Assembly: GCF_900169305.1 (NCBI RefSeq)
Contig: NZ_FWDP01000004.1
Span: forward strand, 1,116,001-1,180,000
Source of the DNA: Marinilactibacillus piezotolerans
GTDB taxonomy: Bacteria > Bacillota > Bacilli > Lactobacillales > Carnobacteriaceae_A
DNA: 64,000 nt
Direction: 5' to 3'
This document shows positions 54,415-63,374 of this stretch, piece after piece. The notes under the pieces are model-generated. The model was not told where the DNA came from and made no database searches. It worked only from the letters and a program-made list of their open reading frames with translations. Each line of letters begins with the position of its first letter. The first letter of the stretch is position 1. The translations under genes were made by a program, and so were the position numbers.

Positions 54415-55076
54415 AGAGATATTCGATTATTGCTCAAATGTATAAGCATTGCCTGCTGGGCTCCTAAACTGTCTTTTTGACGAATGGCTTCTACGATCTC
54501 TTGGTGAGAAGACACTGTTTCTCTTTTTTTCTGTTCACTCGTAAAGTGATCGTTATAAAGGTGGATAGATTCGTTAATGATTGGGATTAAGTGGTATAAC
54601 GCTGTGTTTCCAGACGCTTTTGCGATTTGAGTATGCAGCTGCTGATCTAATTGCGTATACTCTTCATCATTTTCATTCATTTTTTTCTCAATTTCCAAGC
54701 ATAACGATTCCATTTCTATCACATCGTTTTCTGTTGCATTCTGAGCAGCTAAAGAAGCCACATAGGGCTCAAGCATGAAACGTATATCAAAAAGGTCTTT
54801 TGTCAGTTTTCGTTTGTTTTCCAATAATGAAAATCCGAACGGATCGTCCTGCAATCCTTTTTTTGAGCTGATGAATGTACCGGAACCTTGTTTAACTTCC
54901 AGAATATTTCTGGATTTCAGCATTTTGATAGCTTCTCGAACGGTGTTTCGGCTGACATTCAACTGTTTTGCCAGTGTAAATTCATTTGGCAGCCTATCTC
55001 CTACTTGAAGATCACTCTCTTGTATGACATTCATTATATTATGAGTCGTAATTTCTACTAGTGTCTGTTGTTCCAT
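54390..55076 (-). CDS. GntR/FadR-family regulator (FCD domain)
   Basis: 228 aa. Winged helix-turn-helix at residues about 10-70 (DRLPNEFTLAKQLNVSRNTVREA), then an FCD helical ligand domain with metal-site residues spread over DIRFMLEP, HTQIAKASGN and HQEIVEAI. FCD-GntR proteins often sense hexuronate-type acids, fitting the neighbouring uxuA. Promoter TTTACA-17-TACTAT upstream near 55120-55150. Confidence 0.88.
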   Translation of the reverse strand: MEQQTLVEITTHNIMNVIQESDLQVGDRLPNEFTLAKQLNVSRNTVREAIKMLKSRNILEVKQGSGTFISSKKGLQDDPFGFSLLENKRKLTKDLFDIRFMLEPYVASLAAQNATENDVIEMESLCLEIEKKMNENDEEYTQLDQQLHTQIAKASGNTALYHLIPIINESIHLYNDHFTSEQKKRETVSSHQEIVEAIRQKDSLGAQQAMLIHLSNNRISLEHPAHEK

Positions 55077-55173
55077 CTTCTGCTCCTCTTTCCAGTTCTC
55101 ATTCTTCCACTATTCTGATAGTAAGAGAATTCCCGCTCAATGTAAACGATTATTCACAGCTTTTATAAAAGAA

Positions 55174-55211
55174 AAAGGAGTCAACAGTTTGTTTTACTGT
55201 CAACTCCCTTA
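55174..55211 (-). terminator. Terminator of the ABC-2 operon
   Basis: GGAGT..ACAGT pairs with ACTGT..ACTCC with two mismatches; TTTTTC follows on the minus strand. Confidence 0.75.
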
Positions 55212-55220
55212 CGGAATAGA

Positions 55221-56507
55221 TTATCCGTTTGCTTTCTTTGCTTTCTTTGCTTTCCGGTTACTTTGCATAACGCTCCAAGAACGTTTCATCGTTCCAATGA
55301 TTCCTGAATCCGAATAGATCAGTACATTAGCTCGGTAAAATGCCAAGGATACAGCCGTTAAAAGAATTGTAAATAAAACTGTACCGACAATCGATATCCA
55401 GACACCTAGTGTTCCGACGGTTTCTGAAGCGATTCTAAACGGCATTACAAAAGGAGTGAACAATGGAATATAAGAAAAGACAACGGCTAGAATGTTTTCT
55501 GGTGAAACAAAAGCGTATAATCCAACGTAGAATCCTGCTAATGCGATCATCACAATCGGCGTAACGGATTTGTTTACATCTTCCATTTTAGAAGCGAGCG
55601 AACCAAAGAATGCCGCTAAGATAACATACATCAATACGCCTGTGACAAAGAAGATAATTGTGTAGCCCAATAATTGCTGAACGATACTCCAAATATCAAC
55701 TTCATTTAAAAACGTTTGAATGAAAGAAAGATCTTTTGCAAAGAAATAGCCGATCACACCTACAACTACGTAAAATGCCAGCTGCGTCAGAATCACTAAG
55801 ATGACTCCTGCCAGCTTACCAAAGAAGTGGTTCCCAGCTGTAGCACTAGACAAAATGACTTCCATAATGCGTGTGCCTTTTTCGTTCGCAACTTCTTCTG
55901 CAATGATAGAAGCATACGTCATAATGAAAATAAAAATCCCGATACAGACAAAGTAAGCACCAAATTCTTGTACAAATGTATCATTATTTTCTTCCGTAAC
56001 CAGTTCTCCATCTTTAATATTTACAATAGATTCTTGGACTGTAACAGGTTCAGATAAGGACAAAACTTGTTCTTGCGTCAACTGAAGTTCATTTGCTCTG
56101 ACCATTGTCTGATAAGTTGCCAGCTGTTCATTCAACACTGGAATATAGTCTGACAATGAATCATTATGAGTCACTTCTGCTTGGATCGAACCTGCACTTT
56201 CTTCAATGGTCAGATAGCCGTCCAGTGATTCATCTAATAAAGCTTCTTCCGCAGCCGCTTGAGTGGTGATATCTTCTTGGATATCAAATGGACTGCCTTC
56301 TTGGCTCAGCATCTCTTGGACTGCTGGATTTTCAGAAATAATAGCTAGTGTCGGTGCTTCAGCATTCTCCGCATCCTGCGACGTAAAGTATCCGATGGCA
56401 ATCGCGATTCCAGCCACTACTAGAGGAGACAATACCATAATCAAAAATCCAATAGATTTCACGTTTTTCTTGTACACTTCTTTTGTAATAACCCAAAATT
56501 TATTCAT
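55221..56507 (-). CDS. ABC-2 type exporter permease (NatB/YhaP-like)
   Basis: 428 aa. One N-terminal helix (SIGFLIMVLSPLVVAGIAIA), a large external domain (about 45-175) and five to six C-terminal helices, the ABC2_membrane_3 layout. The ATG at 56507 overlaps the ATPase stop by 8 bp, so the two are coupled. NatAB exports Na+, but YhaPQ-like pairs are less defined. The C-terminus is basic (NRKAKKAKKANG). Confidence 0.88.
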   Translation of the reverse strand: MNKFWVITKEVYKKNVKSIGFLIMVLSPLVVAGIAIAIGYFTSQDAENAEAPTLAIISENPAVQEMLSQEGSPFDIQEDITTQAAAEEALLDESLDGYLTIEESAGSIQAEVTHNDSLSDYIPVLNEQLATYQTMVRANELQLTQEQVLSLSEPVTVQESIVNIKDGELVTEENNDTFVQEFGAYFVCIGIFIFIMTYASIIAEEVANEKGTRIMEVILSSATAGNHFFGKLAGVILVILTQLAFYVVVGVIGYFFAKDLSFIQTFLNEVDIWSIVQQLLGYTIIFFVTGVLMYVILAAFFGSLASKMEDVNKSVTPIVMIALAGFYVGLYAFVSPENILAVVFSYIPLFTPFVMPFRIASETVGTLGVWISIVGTVLFTILLTAVSLAFYRANVLIYSDSGIIGTMKRSWSVMQSNRKAKKAKKANG

Positions 56508-57399
56508 GTTTCTCACCTGCCATTCGCTTAAAGATTTCTTCTAATGTCGGCGGCTGTTGACTAAAGGTTGGAATATACCCATCTTTTGTCGCTGCCTCAA
56601 AAATAGCTTTTCCATCTTCTGTCTGGCTCAAAGTGACTTCCGTTACACCGTCTTTATTGACACGTGCTTGCTGCACTCCAGGGAATTGCAGCAATGCTTC
56701 AGTAGATAATGGTGATTCCAAGAATAGTTTTGTTCTTCCAAACTGCTCTCTGATCTCTTTGATTGAGCCTTCCAAGATCTGCTGACCGTTTCTCAGCATG
56801 ATCAAGCTATCGCACAATTCTTCCACATTATTCATATTGTGACTAGAGAAGATAATACTGGCACCATTTCTCTGTGCTTCTTTGATTCCTTCTTCCAGTA
56901 AATCCGCATTAACCGGATCTAGTCCACTGAACGGCTCATCCAGAATAATCAGTTCCGGCTGATGAATCAATGTAGTGATCAATTGAACCTTTTGCTGGTT
57001 CCCCTTGGAAAGTGTTTTGACTTTATCGCCTTTTTTACCTTTGACGTCAAATTTTTCCAGCCAGTTATCGATCAATGGCTTGATTTCTTTTTTAGACTTC
57101 CCTCTCAGTTGAGCAAAGTAAAGAATCTGATCTTCTATAGATACTTTTGGATAAAGCCCTCTTTCTTCCGGCAAGTAGCCCACTTGGTTGAATAATCTGT
57201 TGGTGAATGCCTCGCCTTTCCAAAGGACCTCTCCTTTATCCGGTGTAAGCAAATCTAAAATCATACGGAATGTCGTGGTTTTTCCAGCTCCATTTTGTCC
57301 GATCAGGCCCATAATCTCGCCTTTTTCGATCTTAAAGCTGATGTTATCGACAGCCGTCATATCTCCGAACGTTTTACGAAGATTTCTTGCTTCTAACAT
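56500..57399 (-). CDS. ABC exporter ATPase (NatA/YhaQ-like)
   Basis: 299 aa. Walker A LIGQNGAGKTTTF, signature LSKGNQQKVQ, Walker B LIILDEPFSGLDP, H-loop SSHNM. The C-terminal 70 residues form the DUF4162-like extension seen in YhaQ. Cotranscribed with the permease downstream; a TATAAT lies near 57465. Confidence 0.93.
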   Translation of the reverse strand: MLEARNLRKTFGDMTAVDNISFKIEKGEIMGLIGQNGAGKTTTFRMILDLLTPDKGEVLWKGEAFTNRLFNQVGYLPEERGLYPKVSIEDQILYFAQLRGKSKKEIKPLIDNWLEKFDVKGKKGDKVKTLSKGNQQKVQLITTLIHQPELIILDEPFSGLDPVNADLLEEGIKEAQRNGASIIFSSHNMNNVEELCDSLIMLRNGQQILEGSIKEIREQFGRTKLFLESPLSTEALLQFPGVQQARVNKDGVTEVTLSQTEDGKAIFEAATKDGYIPTFSQQPPTLEEIFKRMAGEKHE

Positions 57400-57573
57400 C
57401 TCATTCTTCCTCTCTGTTTATACAGTTTATGTACTCAAGAAATCTCGCTTGATTACTTGATTATAATTTAATTGTACTATTGTTTGACTCTTCTTTCATC
57501 AGTCTTTAGGATGAAATTTCAATATTTCTTCAAAATATTTTCATATTATGTTTGGATATTCCTATTTCGTATT

Positions 57574-57978
57574 TTATCCTCCGATGATTTTCACGTATAC
57601 AGTTCGGGTCCTAGGTCCGTCAAATTCTGCAAAATAGACACTTTGCCATGTTCCAAATACCATTCGACCCTCTGATATAATAAGTGTTTCACTTGCCCCG
57701 GTTACAGTAGACTTCATATGTCCGTCTGAATTCCCTTCTCTATGAATAAAATACTCATGATTGGGAAACGTATCGTTCAATGCAGCATTTAAATCTTTTT
57801 TGACATCTGGGTCTGCATTTTCATTGATCGTGATACCAGCAGTAGTGTGCGGGCAGTATACGATCATGATACCTTCTTCGACTTGGCTCTTTTCCAGCGC
57901 TTCATTTAAATAATGATCGATATTGATCAATTCCTGTTTGTGATGGGTTTTAACGTTATATTCAAATAAATTTACCAT
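57574..57978 (-). CDS. yjbQ: YjbQ-family protein (UPF0047)
   Basis: 134 aa. YCPHTTAGITINENADPDV, HREGNSDGHMKSTVTG and GTWQSVYFAEFDGPRTRTV are the three family motifs, the His residues probably binding metal. Some members have weak thiamine-phosphate-synthase activity; the in vivo role is open. The ATG at 57978 has AAAGGTGG upstream; the frame to 58020 lacks a site. Confidence 0.93.
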   Translation of the reverse strand: MVNLFEYNVKTHHKQELINIDHYLNEALEKSQVEEGIMIVYCPHTTAGITINENADPDVKKDLNAALNDTFPNHEYFIHREGNSDGHMKSTVTGASETLIISEGRMVFGTWQSVYFAEFDGPRTRTVYVKIIGG

Positions 57979-58046
57979 ACAATTTCCACCTTTCATTTTC
58001 TCAATCTCTTTCCACTTCATTATAATGAATAATATCCTATTAAGAC

Positions 58047-58074
58047 AAAAACTCGGTCTAAAAAGACCGAGTTT
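58047..58074 (-). terminator. Terminator of ilvE
   Basis: Perfect stem AAACTCGGTCT/AGACCGAGTTT (58049-58059, 58064-58074), with T's on the minus-strand side before yjbQ. Confidence 0.88.
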
Positions 58075-58081
58075 AAGCTGA

Positions 58082-59116
58082 TTATTCTACTTTTTCAATC
58101 CAGCCTTCCGGCGCCTCAACGTCACCATACTGAATACCAACTAACTCATTGTATAAGCGTTTCGTTACAGGGCCGACTTCTGTCTCAGAATAGAACACGT
58201 GAAAATCATCTTTGATCTGCAGTCCGCCGATTGGTGCAATAACTGCCGCTGTCCCGCAAGCTCCCGCCTCTTTGAACTGATCGATCTGATCAATGTAAAC
58301 GTCGCCTTCAGAGGTTTTTAAGTTCAGACGGTTTTCAGCAAGCCACAATAGAGAGTACTTTGTAATACTCGGCAGAATAGAACTGGATTTTGGTGTAATA
58401 AACACATCATCTTTTGTAATTCCAAAGAAATTGGCTGCACCGACTTCTTCGATCTTTGTATGTGTTTCAGGGTCAAGGTAAACAGCATCACTGAAACTTC
58501 GGGCTTTGGCTTCTTTTCCCGGAAGCAGACTTCCTGCGTAATTGCCGCCCACTTTAGCTGCCCCTGTCCCTTTCGGTGCCGCTCTGTCATAATCCGTTAC
58601 TAAAAAATTGGTCGGTTTCATTCCGCCTTTAAAATAAGGCCCAACTGGCATGACAAAAGCTGAGAAAATATATTCATCTGCTGGTTTAACACCGATATTA
58701 TCTCCTACACCAATAATAAACGGACGGATATACAGCGAGCTTCCAGTACCATAAGGCGGTACCCAGTCTTCATTTGCTTTCACTACTCTTTTAACGGCTT
58801 CTACAAATCGATCTTCCGGATATACCGGCATCAGCAGTCTTTCACAACTCAACTTCATCCGTTTAGCATTCTCATACGGACGGAACAATTGAATAGAGCC
58901 ATCTTTTGTACGATATGCCTTTAAGCCTTCAAAGCATTGCTGGCCATAGTGAAGAGCTGTTGAGCCTTCTGAAATATGCAGCTGATTATCTTCTGTCAAT
59001 TGCCCTTCATCCCAAGCACCATCTTTATAGTATGAGATAAAGCGGTAATCTGTTTTAATATATGAAAAACCTAATTCTTTCCAGTCAATATTCTCTGGTC
59101 TTAACTCCGTCGTCAT
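58082..59116 (-). CDS. ilvE: Branched-chain amino acid aminotransferase
   Basis: 344-aa fold-IV PLP enzyme, interconverting Leu/Ile/Val and their 2-keto acids. Signs: [15 protein letters not shown], the PLP Lys in [14 protein letters not shown], and EVGAANFFG. The length fits the large-type BCAT. 54 bp behind the PTS-like permease; it may be read from that leader-controlled promoter. AGGAG precedes the ATG. Confidence 0.95.
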   Translation of the reverse strand: MTTELRPENIDWKELGFSYIKTDYRFISYYKDGAWDEGQLTEDNQLHISEGSTALHYGQQCFEGLKAYRTKDGSIQLFRPYENAKRMKLSCERLLMPVYPEDRFVEAVKRVVKANEDWVPPYGTGSSLYIRPFIIGVGDNIGVKPADEYIFSAFVMPVGPYFKGGMKPTNFLVTDYDRAAPKGTGAAKVGGNYAGSLLPGKEAKARSFSDAVYLDPETHTKIEEVGAANFFGITKDDVFITPKSSSILPSITKYSLLWLAENRLNLKTSEGDVYIDQIDQFKEAGACGTAAVIAPIGGLQIKDDFHVFYSETEVGPVTKRLYNELVGIQYGDVEAPEGWIEKVE

Positions 59117-59170
59117 TTCTCAATCTCCTATTCTCTTTAAAACTTTTAAAGGCAACCCTTTGATTATTTA

Positions 59171-60184
59171 TCAGCTGACCTCTAAGGCCATATCACCTGC
59201 CTTGATGGCTTTCGAAGCATACAGCAGTTTGTTGACTGCTAAGGTAATCAAAATCGGAAGAACTGCACCACATAACAAGTATACACCAAAAAAGGCAAGT
59301 CCTGAATGGTTGATTACCCAAAGCGGTGCTACTCCGGCAGCAAACCCTACCCCGCCCATCTCAGGAATGGTTTCAAATCCGAAAGCAACTGTAGCAATCG
59401 GACCGCAGATGGCAGATGCCAGGGTTGGACCGATCAATATTTTAGGGTTTTTTATGATATTAGGCAGTTGAACTTTCGGTGTACACAATCCTTGCGCAAT
59501 ATACCCCCCAAGATTATTTTCTCTCATTGAAATGATGGAAAATACAAAATACTGAGCCGTTGTTCCGATCAGCATCGCCCCGCTGGCCATTGGACTTAAT
59601 CCTAAGGCAATAGATAATGCTGCGGAAGACAGAGGCGACATCAGAAACAGACCAAACAAAACTGCCATGACAGCTGAACCTATGACTGGGCTGTCGGCCA
59701 CTGCTCCCGAAATCAATTCACTGACCATCAGCAGCAAGGGGCTGATAACCTGAGCCAGTCCTGCCCCTGCCAAACCTCCGGCCAACAAGGACAGCGTTGG
59801 AATGGACATCATGTCTAACGGTGAGGTTCCGGTCAGTTTCTTTCCGATAAAGGTTGCAATCACACCAGCAATCAGAGCACCAATCGGATCTCCGCCTACA
59901 ATCGTATATCCTGATTCCGTAGCCTGAATCGCACCTCCGCCTAAGGTCGAAGACGCCATGGAAGCAAAAAGCGTAAGCGTGTTAGCTTGCAGATTAACCG
60001 CAATTCCGGCGCCTAGTGCAGGAGCTAGTAAAACGCGAGCAACCCCTCCAATTGTGACGAGTATCGGTAATCCCAGCATATCCCCAAGTGTTCCAAATAA
60101 AAATCCGATTCCGATCGTTACAAAAATAGCATTTGCTACTCCAGACGAAACCTTCAGCAGATTGTTTTTCACGTACTCTCTCAT
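59171..60184 (-). CDS. PTS_EIIC_2-family membrane transporter
   Basis: 337 aa, about ten helices, Gly/Ala/Ser-rich (GGVARVLLAPALGAGIAVNL, GLGLSP-like ALGLSPMASGAML, VAPLWVINHSGLAFFG). It belongs to the stand-alone EIIC-like family (PF13303), for which no sugar or partner EIIA/B is established. The ATG at 60184 has GAGGAG upstream. It is preceded by a leader-peptide attenuator and a Fur/PerR-like operator and followed by ilvE, so an amino-acid-related or metal-related substrate is possible. Confidence 0.8.
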   Translation of the reverse strand: MREYVKNNLLKVSSGVANAIFVTIGIGFLFGTLGDMLGLPILVTIGGVARVLLAPALGAGIAVNLQANTLTLFASMASSTLGGGAIQATESGYTIVGGDPIGALIAGVIATFIGKKLTGTSPLDMMSIPTLSLLAGGLAGAGLAQVISPLLLMVSELISGAVADSPVIGSAVMAVLFGLFLMSPLSSAALSIALGLSPMASGAMLIGTTAQYFVFSIISMRENNLGGYIAQGLCTPKVQLPNIIKNPKILIGPTLASAICGPIATVAFGFETIPEMGGVGFAAGVAPLWVINHSGLAFFGVYLLCGAVLPILITLAVNKLLYASKAIKAGDMALEVS

Positions 60185-60229
60185 TTTACTATCTCCTCTC
60201 TTTTCCTTTGATAAACTCAATAATATAAA

Positions 60230-60343
60230 AAAAGCCAGCCCTGAATTAACTGGGCTGACGAGTATGTACGAAATCTCGAGCCCTTGTTAAACTGCTAAAT
60301 AGGACTCTATCTTTTGAGAATAGAATCCTGATTATGGGCTGAC
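60230..60343 (-). promoter_or_regulatory. Transcription attenuator with competing hairpins
   Basis: Minus-strand segments in order: 1, GTCAGCCCA (60335-60343, end of the leader ORF); 2, GGGCTCGAG (60275-60283); 3, GTCAGCCCA again (60251-60259); 4, GGGCTGGC (60233-60240) followed by T7. Segments 3:4 make a terminator. Segments 2:3 make an antiterminator (GGGCT plus CGAG/CTCG, with a small bulge). Segments 1:2 would free 3. This is the three-hairpin logic of classical attenuation. No T-box consensus was seen. Confidence 0.65.
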
Positions 60344-60424
60344 AATGTATAAGAGGGCAGATGAACAGCACAATGCTTTTTTTGTTTGGTCTTGCATCGA
60401 CTGTTTAACCATTATAAGTTGCAT
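60332..60424 (-). CDS. Leader peptide of the attenuator (30 aa)
   Basis: ATG at 60424 with GAGGAG 10 nt upstream. The peptide has Cys-Cys-Ser-Ser at 19-22 and ends VSP-stop, and its last codons form attenuator segment 1. A ribosome paused at the Pro-stop would cover segment 1 and favour read-through. A ribosome paused at the Cys codons would be too far upstream to do so directly. Confidence 0.5.
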   Translation of the reverse strand: MQLIMVKQSMQDQTKKALCCSSALLYIVSP

Positions 60425-60448
60425 ATGCGTTCATCTCCTCTTTTTATA

Positions 60449-60485
60449 TTATGATAATCATAAAGTTTCATATCAGATAAGTCAA
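60449..60485 (-). promoter_or_regulatory. Promoter with a 7-1-7 Fur/PerR-type operator
   Basis: TTGACT (60480-60485), 17-bp spacer, TATGAT (60457-60462). Over the -10 and the transcription start lies the perfect palindrome TTATGATAATCATAA (60449-60463), which matches 13 of 15 bases of the PerR consensus TTATAATnATTATAA. Confidence 0.65.
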
Positions 60486-60597
60486 TGATTTACATTAAAT
60501 AAATTTAATCCATTCTCGATTCAGACCTATTCCTATATCGTGCTCTTCCTGCCCGTATGCTATACTTTAAGAAACCTCAGGAAAGAAGGATTACATT

Positions 60598-61389
60598 TTG
60601 AAAATAGGATTTATCGGATTCGGTCATATGGCTCAGGCTATCGCAGCTGGTTTACTTCAAAATCAGGTTGTTGAAGGAAAAGATGTTATTTTCTCCAACC
60701 GTACAGCGGCTAAACGATCTCAGCTAGAAGAACGGTTCAGCATTGCTGGAACAAACAGCAACCAGCAAGTCTGGGATCAATCTGACATCATTATTTTAGC
60801 TGTGAAACCTTATCAAGTTGATGAAGTTTTAAATCAATTAGATAAAACATATCAGCCTTTTGTTATTTCCGTTGCAGCAGGTGTAACAATGTCTCAGTTA
60901 GCAAATCAGCTGCCTCTGAAATCATTTATCCGAACAATGCCCAATTTGAATGCCCAAGTAGGCGAAGGCATTACCGCCTTCATAGAAAACGATCAAGCGG
61001 ATCAGACAGGTCTGGATTCTGCAAAAGTGATTTTTGAAGCGGTGGGAAAAGTGGTAGAACTGCCAGAATCTCAAATGGGGACTTTTATTGCACTAGCCGG
61101 CAGTTCACCTGCTTTAGTTTTTCTATTCATAGATACACTGGCAAGATCTGCTGTTAAGTATGGTTTATCCAAAGAACAAGCGACTGAAATTGCAGCACAA
61201 GCTGTTCTGGGGAGTGCAAAAACTGTTCTCGAATCTGAACATTCACCCTGGGACTTGGTGGATCAAGTTTCTTCTCCAGGTGGTATTACTGTTAATGGCG
61301 TTCTCTCTCTACTGCAAAGTGATTTTTCTGCTTCTCTGATTCAATCTGTAGACAGCATGATTGAGAAGAACAACCAGATGTCTGAATAG
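60598..61389 (+). CDS. proC: Pyrroline-5-carboxylate reductase
   Basis: 263 aa, last step of proline synthesis. Rossmann start IGFIGFGHMAQAIAAGLL, LAVKPYQVDEVL, FIRTMPNLNAQVGEG, and the C-terminal signature VSSPGGITVNGV. TTG start with AGAAGGA 9 nt upstream. Single gene, convergent with tadA. Confidence 0.95.
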   Translation: MKIGFIGFGHMAQAIAAGLLQNQVVEGKDVIFSNRTAAKRSQLEERFSIAGTNSNQQVWDQSDIIILAVKPYQVDEVLNQLDKTYQPFVISVAAGVTMSQLANQLPLKSFIRTMPNLNAQVGEGITAFIENDQADQTGLDSAKVIFEAVGKVVELPESQMGTFIALAGSSPALVFLFIDTLARSAVKYGLSKEQATEIAAQAVLGSAKTVLESEHSPWDLVDQVSSPGGITVNGVLSLLQSDFSASLIQSVDSMIEKNNQMSE

Positions 61390-61391
61390 TC

Positions 61392-61426
61392 AAAAAGACT
61401 CTCTTATTAGTCTAGAGAGTCTTTTT
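61392..61426. terminator. Bidirectional terminator proC/tadA
   Basis: Perfect 13-bp stem AAAAAGACTCTCT with AGAGAGTCTTTTT. The tadA stop codon lies in its loop. Confidence 0.88.
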
Positions 61427-61928
61427 CTTTTGCTTTGAGCAGGTTCAGTTGTTGTTTCTTTAACTTCTTTTTTTCTCGCAATTGTTTGAAAAAGCTTGTC
61501 AGCAATTGACGGCACTCTTCTTCTAAAATGCCTCTTTCAACATAAGCTCTATGGTTCATTCGATGATCATCTAATAAATTCATCAGTGTTCCTGCTGTTC
61601 CGCCTTTAATATCAGCCGGACCATAATAAACTTCCTCAATTCTTGAAAGCACGATAGCTCCGCTGCACATAGCACAAGGTTCAAGGGTTACAAATAACTG
61701 GCAGTTTTCCAAGCGCCAATTTCCTAAGTATGCATTCGCCTCTTGGATTGCAATCATCTCTGCATGCGTCGTAGCATTATTAGACGATTCTCTTAGGTTA
61801 TGGCCTCTGCCGATGACTTGACCATTTTGCACGACTACTGCTCCAATCGGCACTTCCCCTTTTTCTTCTGCTTTCTCAGCTTCTTTGATAGCCTCTTTCA
61901 TCCACTTTTCTTTTTCTGATAATTCCAT
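61407..61928 (-). CDS. tadA: tRNA-specific adenosine deaminase
   Basis: 173 aa, converting A34 to inosine in tRNA-Arg. Zinc/catalytic motif THAEMIAIQEA (HAE) and TLEPCAMCSGAIV (PCxxC). The C-terminus is a Lys/Leu-rich tail. In Bacillus it lies directly upstream of the SRP RNA and dnaX; here about 16 kb intervenes. Confidence 0.95.
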   Translation of the reverse strand: MELSEKEKWMKEAIKEAEKAEEKGEVPIGAVVVQNGQVIGRGHNLRESSNNATTHAEMIAIQEANAYLGNWRLENCQLFVTLEPCAMCSGAIVLSRIEEVYYGPADIKGGTAGTLMNLLDDHRMNHRAYVERGILEEECRQLLTSFFKQLREKKKLKKQQLNLLKAKEKDSLD

Positions 61929-62028
61929 TGTTCAACGCCTCTTTCTGTGTTCTATTATACCCTAGTTTCTTCTTCTGCCAAACAATGTTAAAATAGCATT
62001 AACATGATCAAGGTTTGGAGGATTTACT

Positions 62029-62892
62029 TTGGAATTCACTGATTTGAAAATGATTTATCCAGAAGCAAGTATCACTGAACGTCCTGTTTATGAAACAACT
62101 CACTTATCCTTACCCTATAAAAACAAATGGATATCTGTCCCTCAAGCTTCTTTAACTGAAAATGAAATCGATTTACTGAAACTGGTTTATACACATAAAC
62201 CTGCAACTGCAGCACAAAAACATCACTCTGTCTGGTATGACTATCTTGCCGGAAACAGAGCAGCTGTCCCCAGCCACATCGATTCTGTTCGTATGATCCA
62301 ACTAAAACTCGTGAAAAAAGATGAACAGTTCGATGCACAGTTATGGTTTGATTCAGCCGCTGCTTTGTTTGATCCCCTTATTGATCACTTCTTTTTTACT
62401 GATGATCTATTTATCATGCTGCAGTCGGGGGAGACCGATTTCAGTACCCGCGAAGAAATTGAAGGTATGCTGCAAACATTGGAAGATGATTTTTCTATTA
62501 AAGTATTTTGCTTTATTGGTCAATTCTGGTCATATTCTATGAATCTCCGGACCCTTTTACAAGAAGAACTTAGTATTTTTTCTCAAGAACTATCGCACAT
62601 GAGCAGTCGAATGGGTTCCCTGTCTGATGTTTCATTACATTATTTTACAGCCAGCAGCTTAGCAGATAGTGAAGTAGTCCAGCAGTTGAAGTTCAAGCTG
62701 GAGTTTTTGGAAGACTGGAAAGAACTGGTACATGCCCTTTGGGAGAATCAGGGAAATGTCAGTATGGCTGCTAAATCTCTGTTTATCCACCGCAACACTT
62801 TGCAATATCGGATGGAAAAATTCCAAGAAGCAACAGGGTTATCTTTAAAACAAATGAATGATTTAGCACTGTGCTTTTTGCTGACTTTATAA
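62029..62892 (+). CDS. PucR-type helix-turn-helix regulator
   Basis: 287 aa. The C-terminal helix-turn-helix (ALWENQGNVSMAAKSLFIHRNTLQYRMEKF) is the PucR/CdaR HTH_30 type. The N-terminal part shows no clear sensor domain. TTG start at 62029 with GGAGG 8 nt upstream. Such proteins regulate purine, sugar-acid or proline use. Divergent from tadA; target unknown. Confidence 0.8.
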   Translation: MEFTDLKMIYPEASITERPVYETTHLSLPYKNKWISVPQASLTENEIDLLKLVYTHKPATAAQKHHSVWYDYLAGNRAAVPSHIDSVRMIQLKLVKKDEQFDAQLWFDSAAALFDPLIDHFFFTDDLFIMLQSGETDFSTREEIEGMLQTLEDDFSIKVFCFIGQFWSYSMNLRTLLQEELSIFSQELSHMSSRMGSLSDVSLHYFTASSLADSEVVQQLKFKLEFLEDWKELVHALWENQGNVSMAAKSLFIHRNTLQYRMEKFQEATGLSLKQMNDLALCFLLTL

Positions 62893-62894
62893 AA

Positions 62895-62948
62895 AATAAA
62901 CGATTAAAAGACCTCGCAACGAATTGCAAGGTCTTTTAATCGTTTATT
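62895..62948. terminator. Long bidirectional terminator
   Basis: Near-perfect stem of about 19 bp, AATAAACGATTAAAAGACCT with its complement ending ATCGTTTATT, between convergent genes. Confidence 0.9.
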
Positions 62949-62951
62949 TAA

Positions 62952-63290
62952 TTATTTGACTACTTTTTTTGCATCGTCCATCTTGTCGCTGAAGAAATGT
63001 TTCAAATCAGCTGTTACATCAGATAAACTGCTTTCAAGGTCTTTCACCTTATCTGCAGTACTGACCAAGCTATTGATTTCATCATCAGATAGCTTGTCTA
63101 ACACTTTAGAAGACTTTTTCTTATCTCCACCTAATTTGTTGAATACTTTTTTAGCGGCTTTACGATTGACGACTGCTTTTGTCTTTTCTTTTGCATTGTC
63201 AGAAGTAAAGATGAAAGACAGAATGCCGACTGCTACTGCAAGTCCTACTCCAATCAATACCCCTGCGTTAGGATCGTTCATCTTTTTCAT
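62952..63290 (-). CDS. YtxH-like general-stress-type membrane protein
   Basis: 112 aa. One N-terminal helix (AGVLIGVGLAVAVGILSFIF), then a Lys/Asp-rich helical tail. This is the layout of YtxH/DUF948-like stress proteins of Firmicutes. The ATG at 63290 has AAAGGA 10 nt upstream; the frame to 63350 is open but lacks a site. Confidence 0.7.
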   Translation of the reverse strand: MKKMNDPNAGVLIGVGLAVAVGILSFIFTSDNAKEKTKAVVNRKAAKKVFNKLGGDKKKSSKVLDKLSDDEINSLVSTADKVKDLESSLSDVTADLKHFFSDKMDDAKKVVK

Positions 63291-63374
63291 TGATTTGTCA
63301 TCCTTTCTTGATCTATTAAGAATAGAATAACAGAAATCATTTATTTTCACTAAAGATTTACTTTATGGCTTTTT

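Noticed and set aside
60230-60425. T-box riboswitch before the PTS-like gene
   Set aside because: No AGGGTGGNACCGCG antiterminator sequence and no specifier-loop layout. The duplicated GTCAGCCCA and the leader ORF fit peptide attenuation better.
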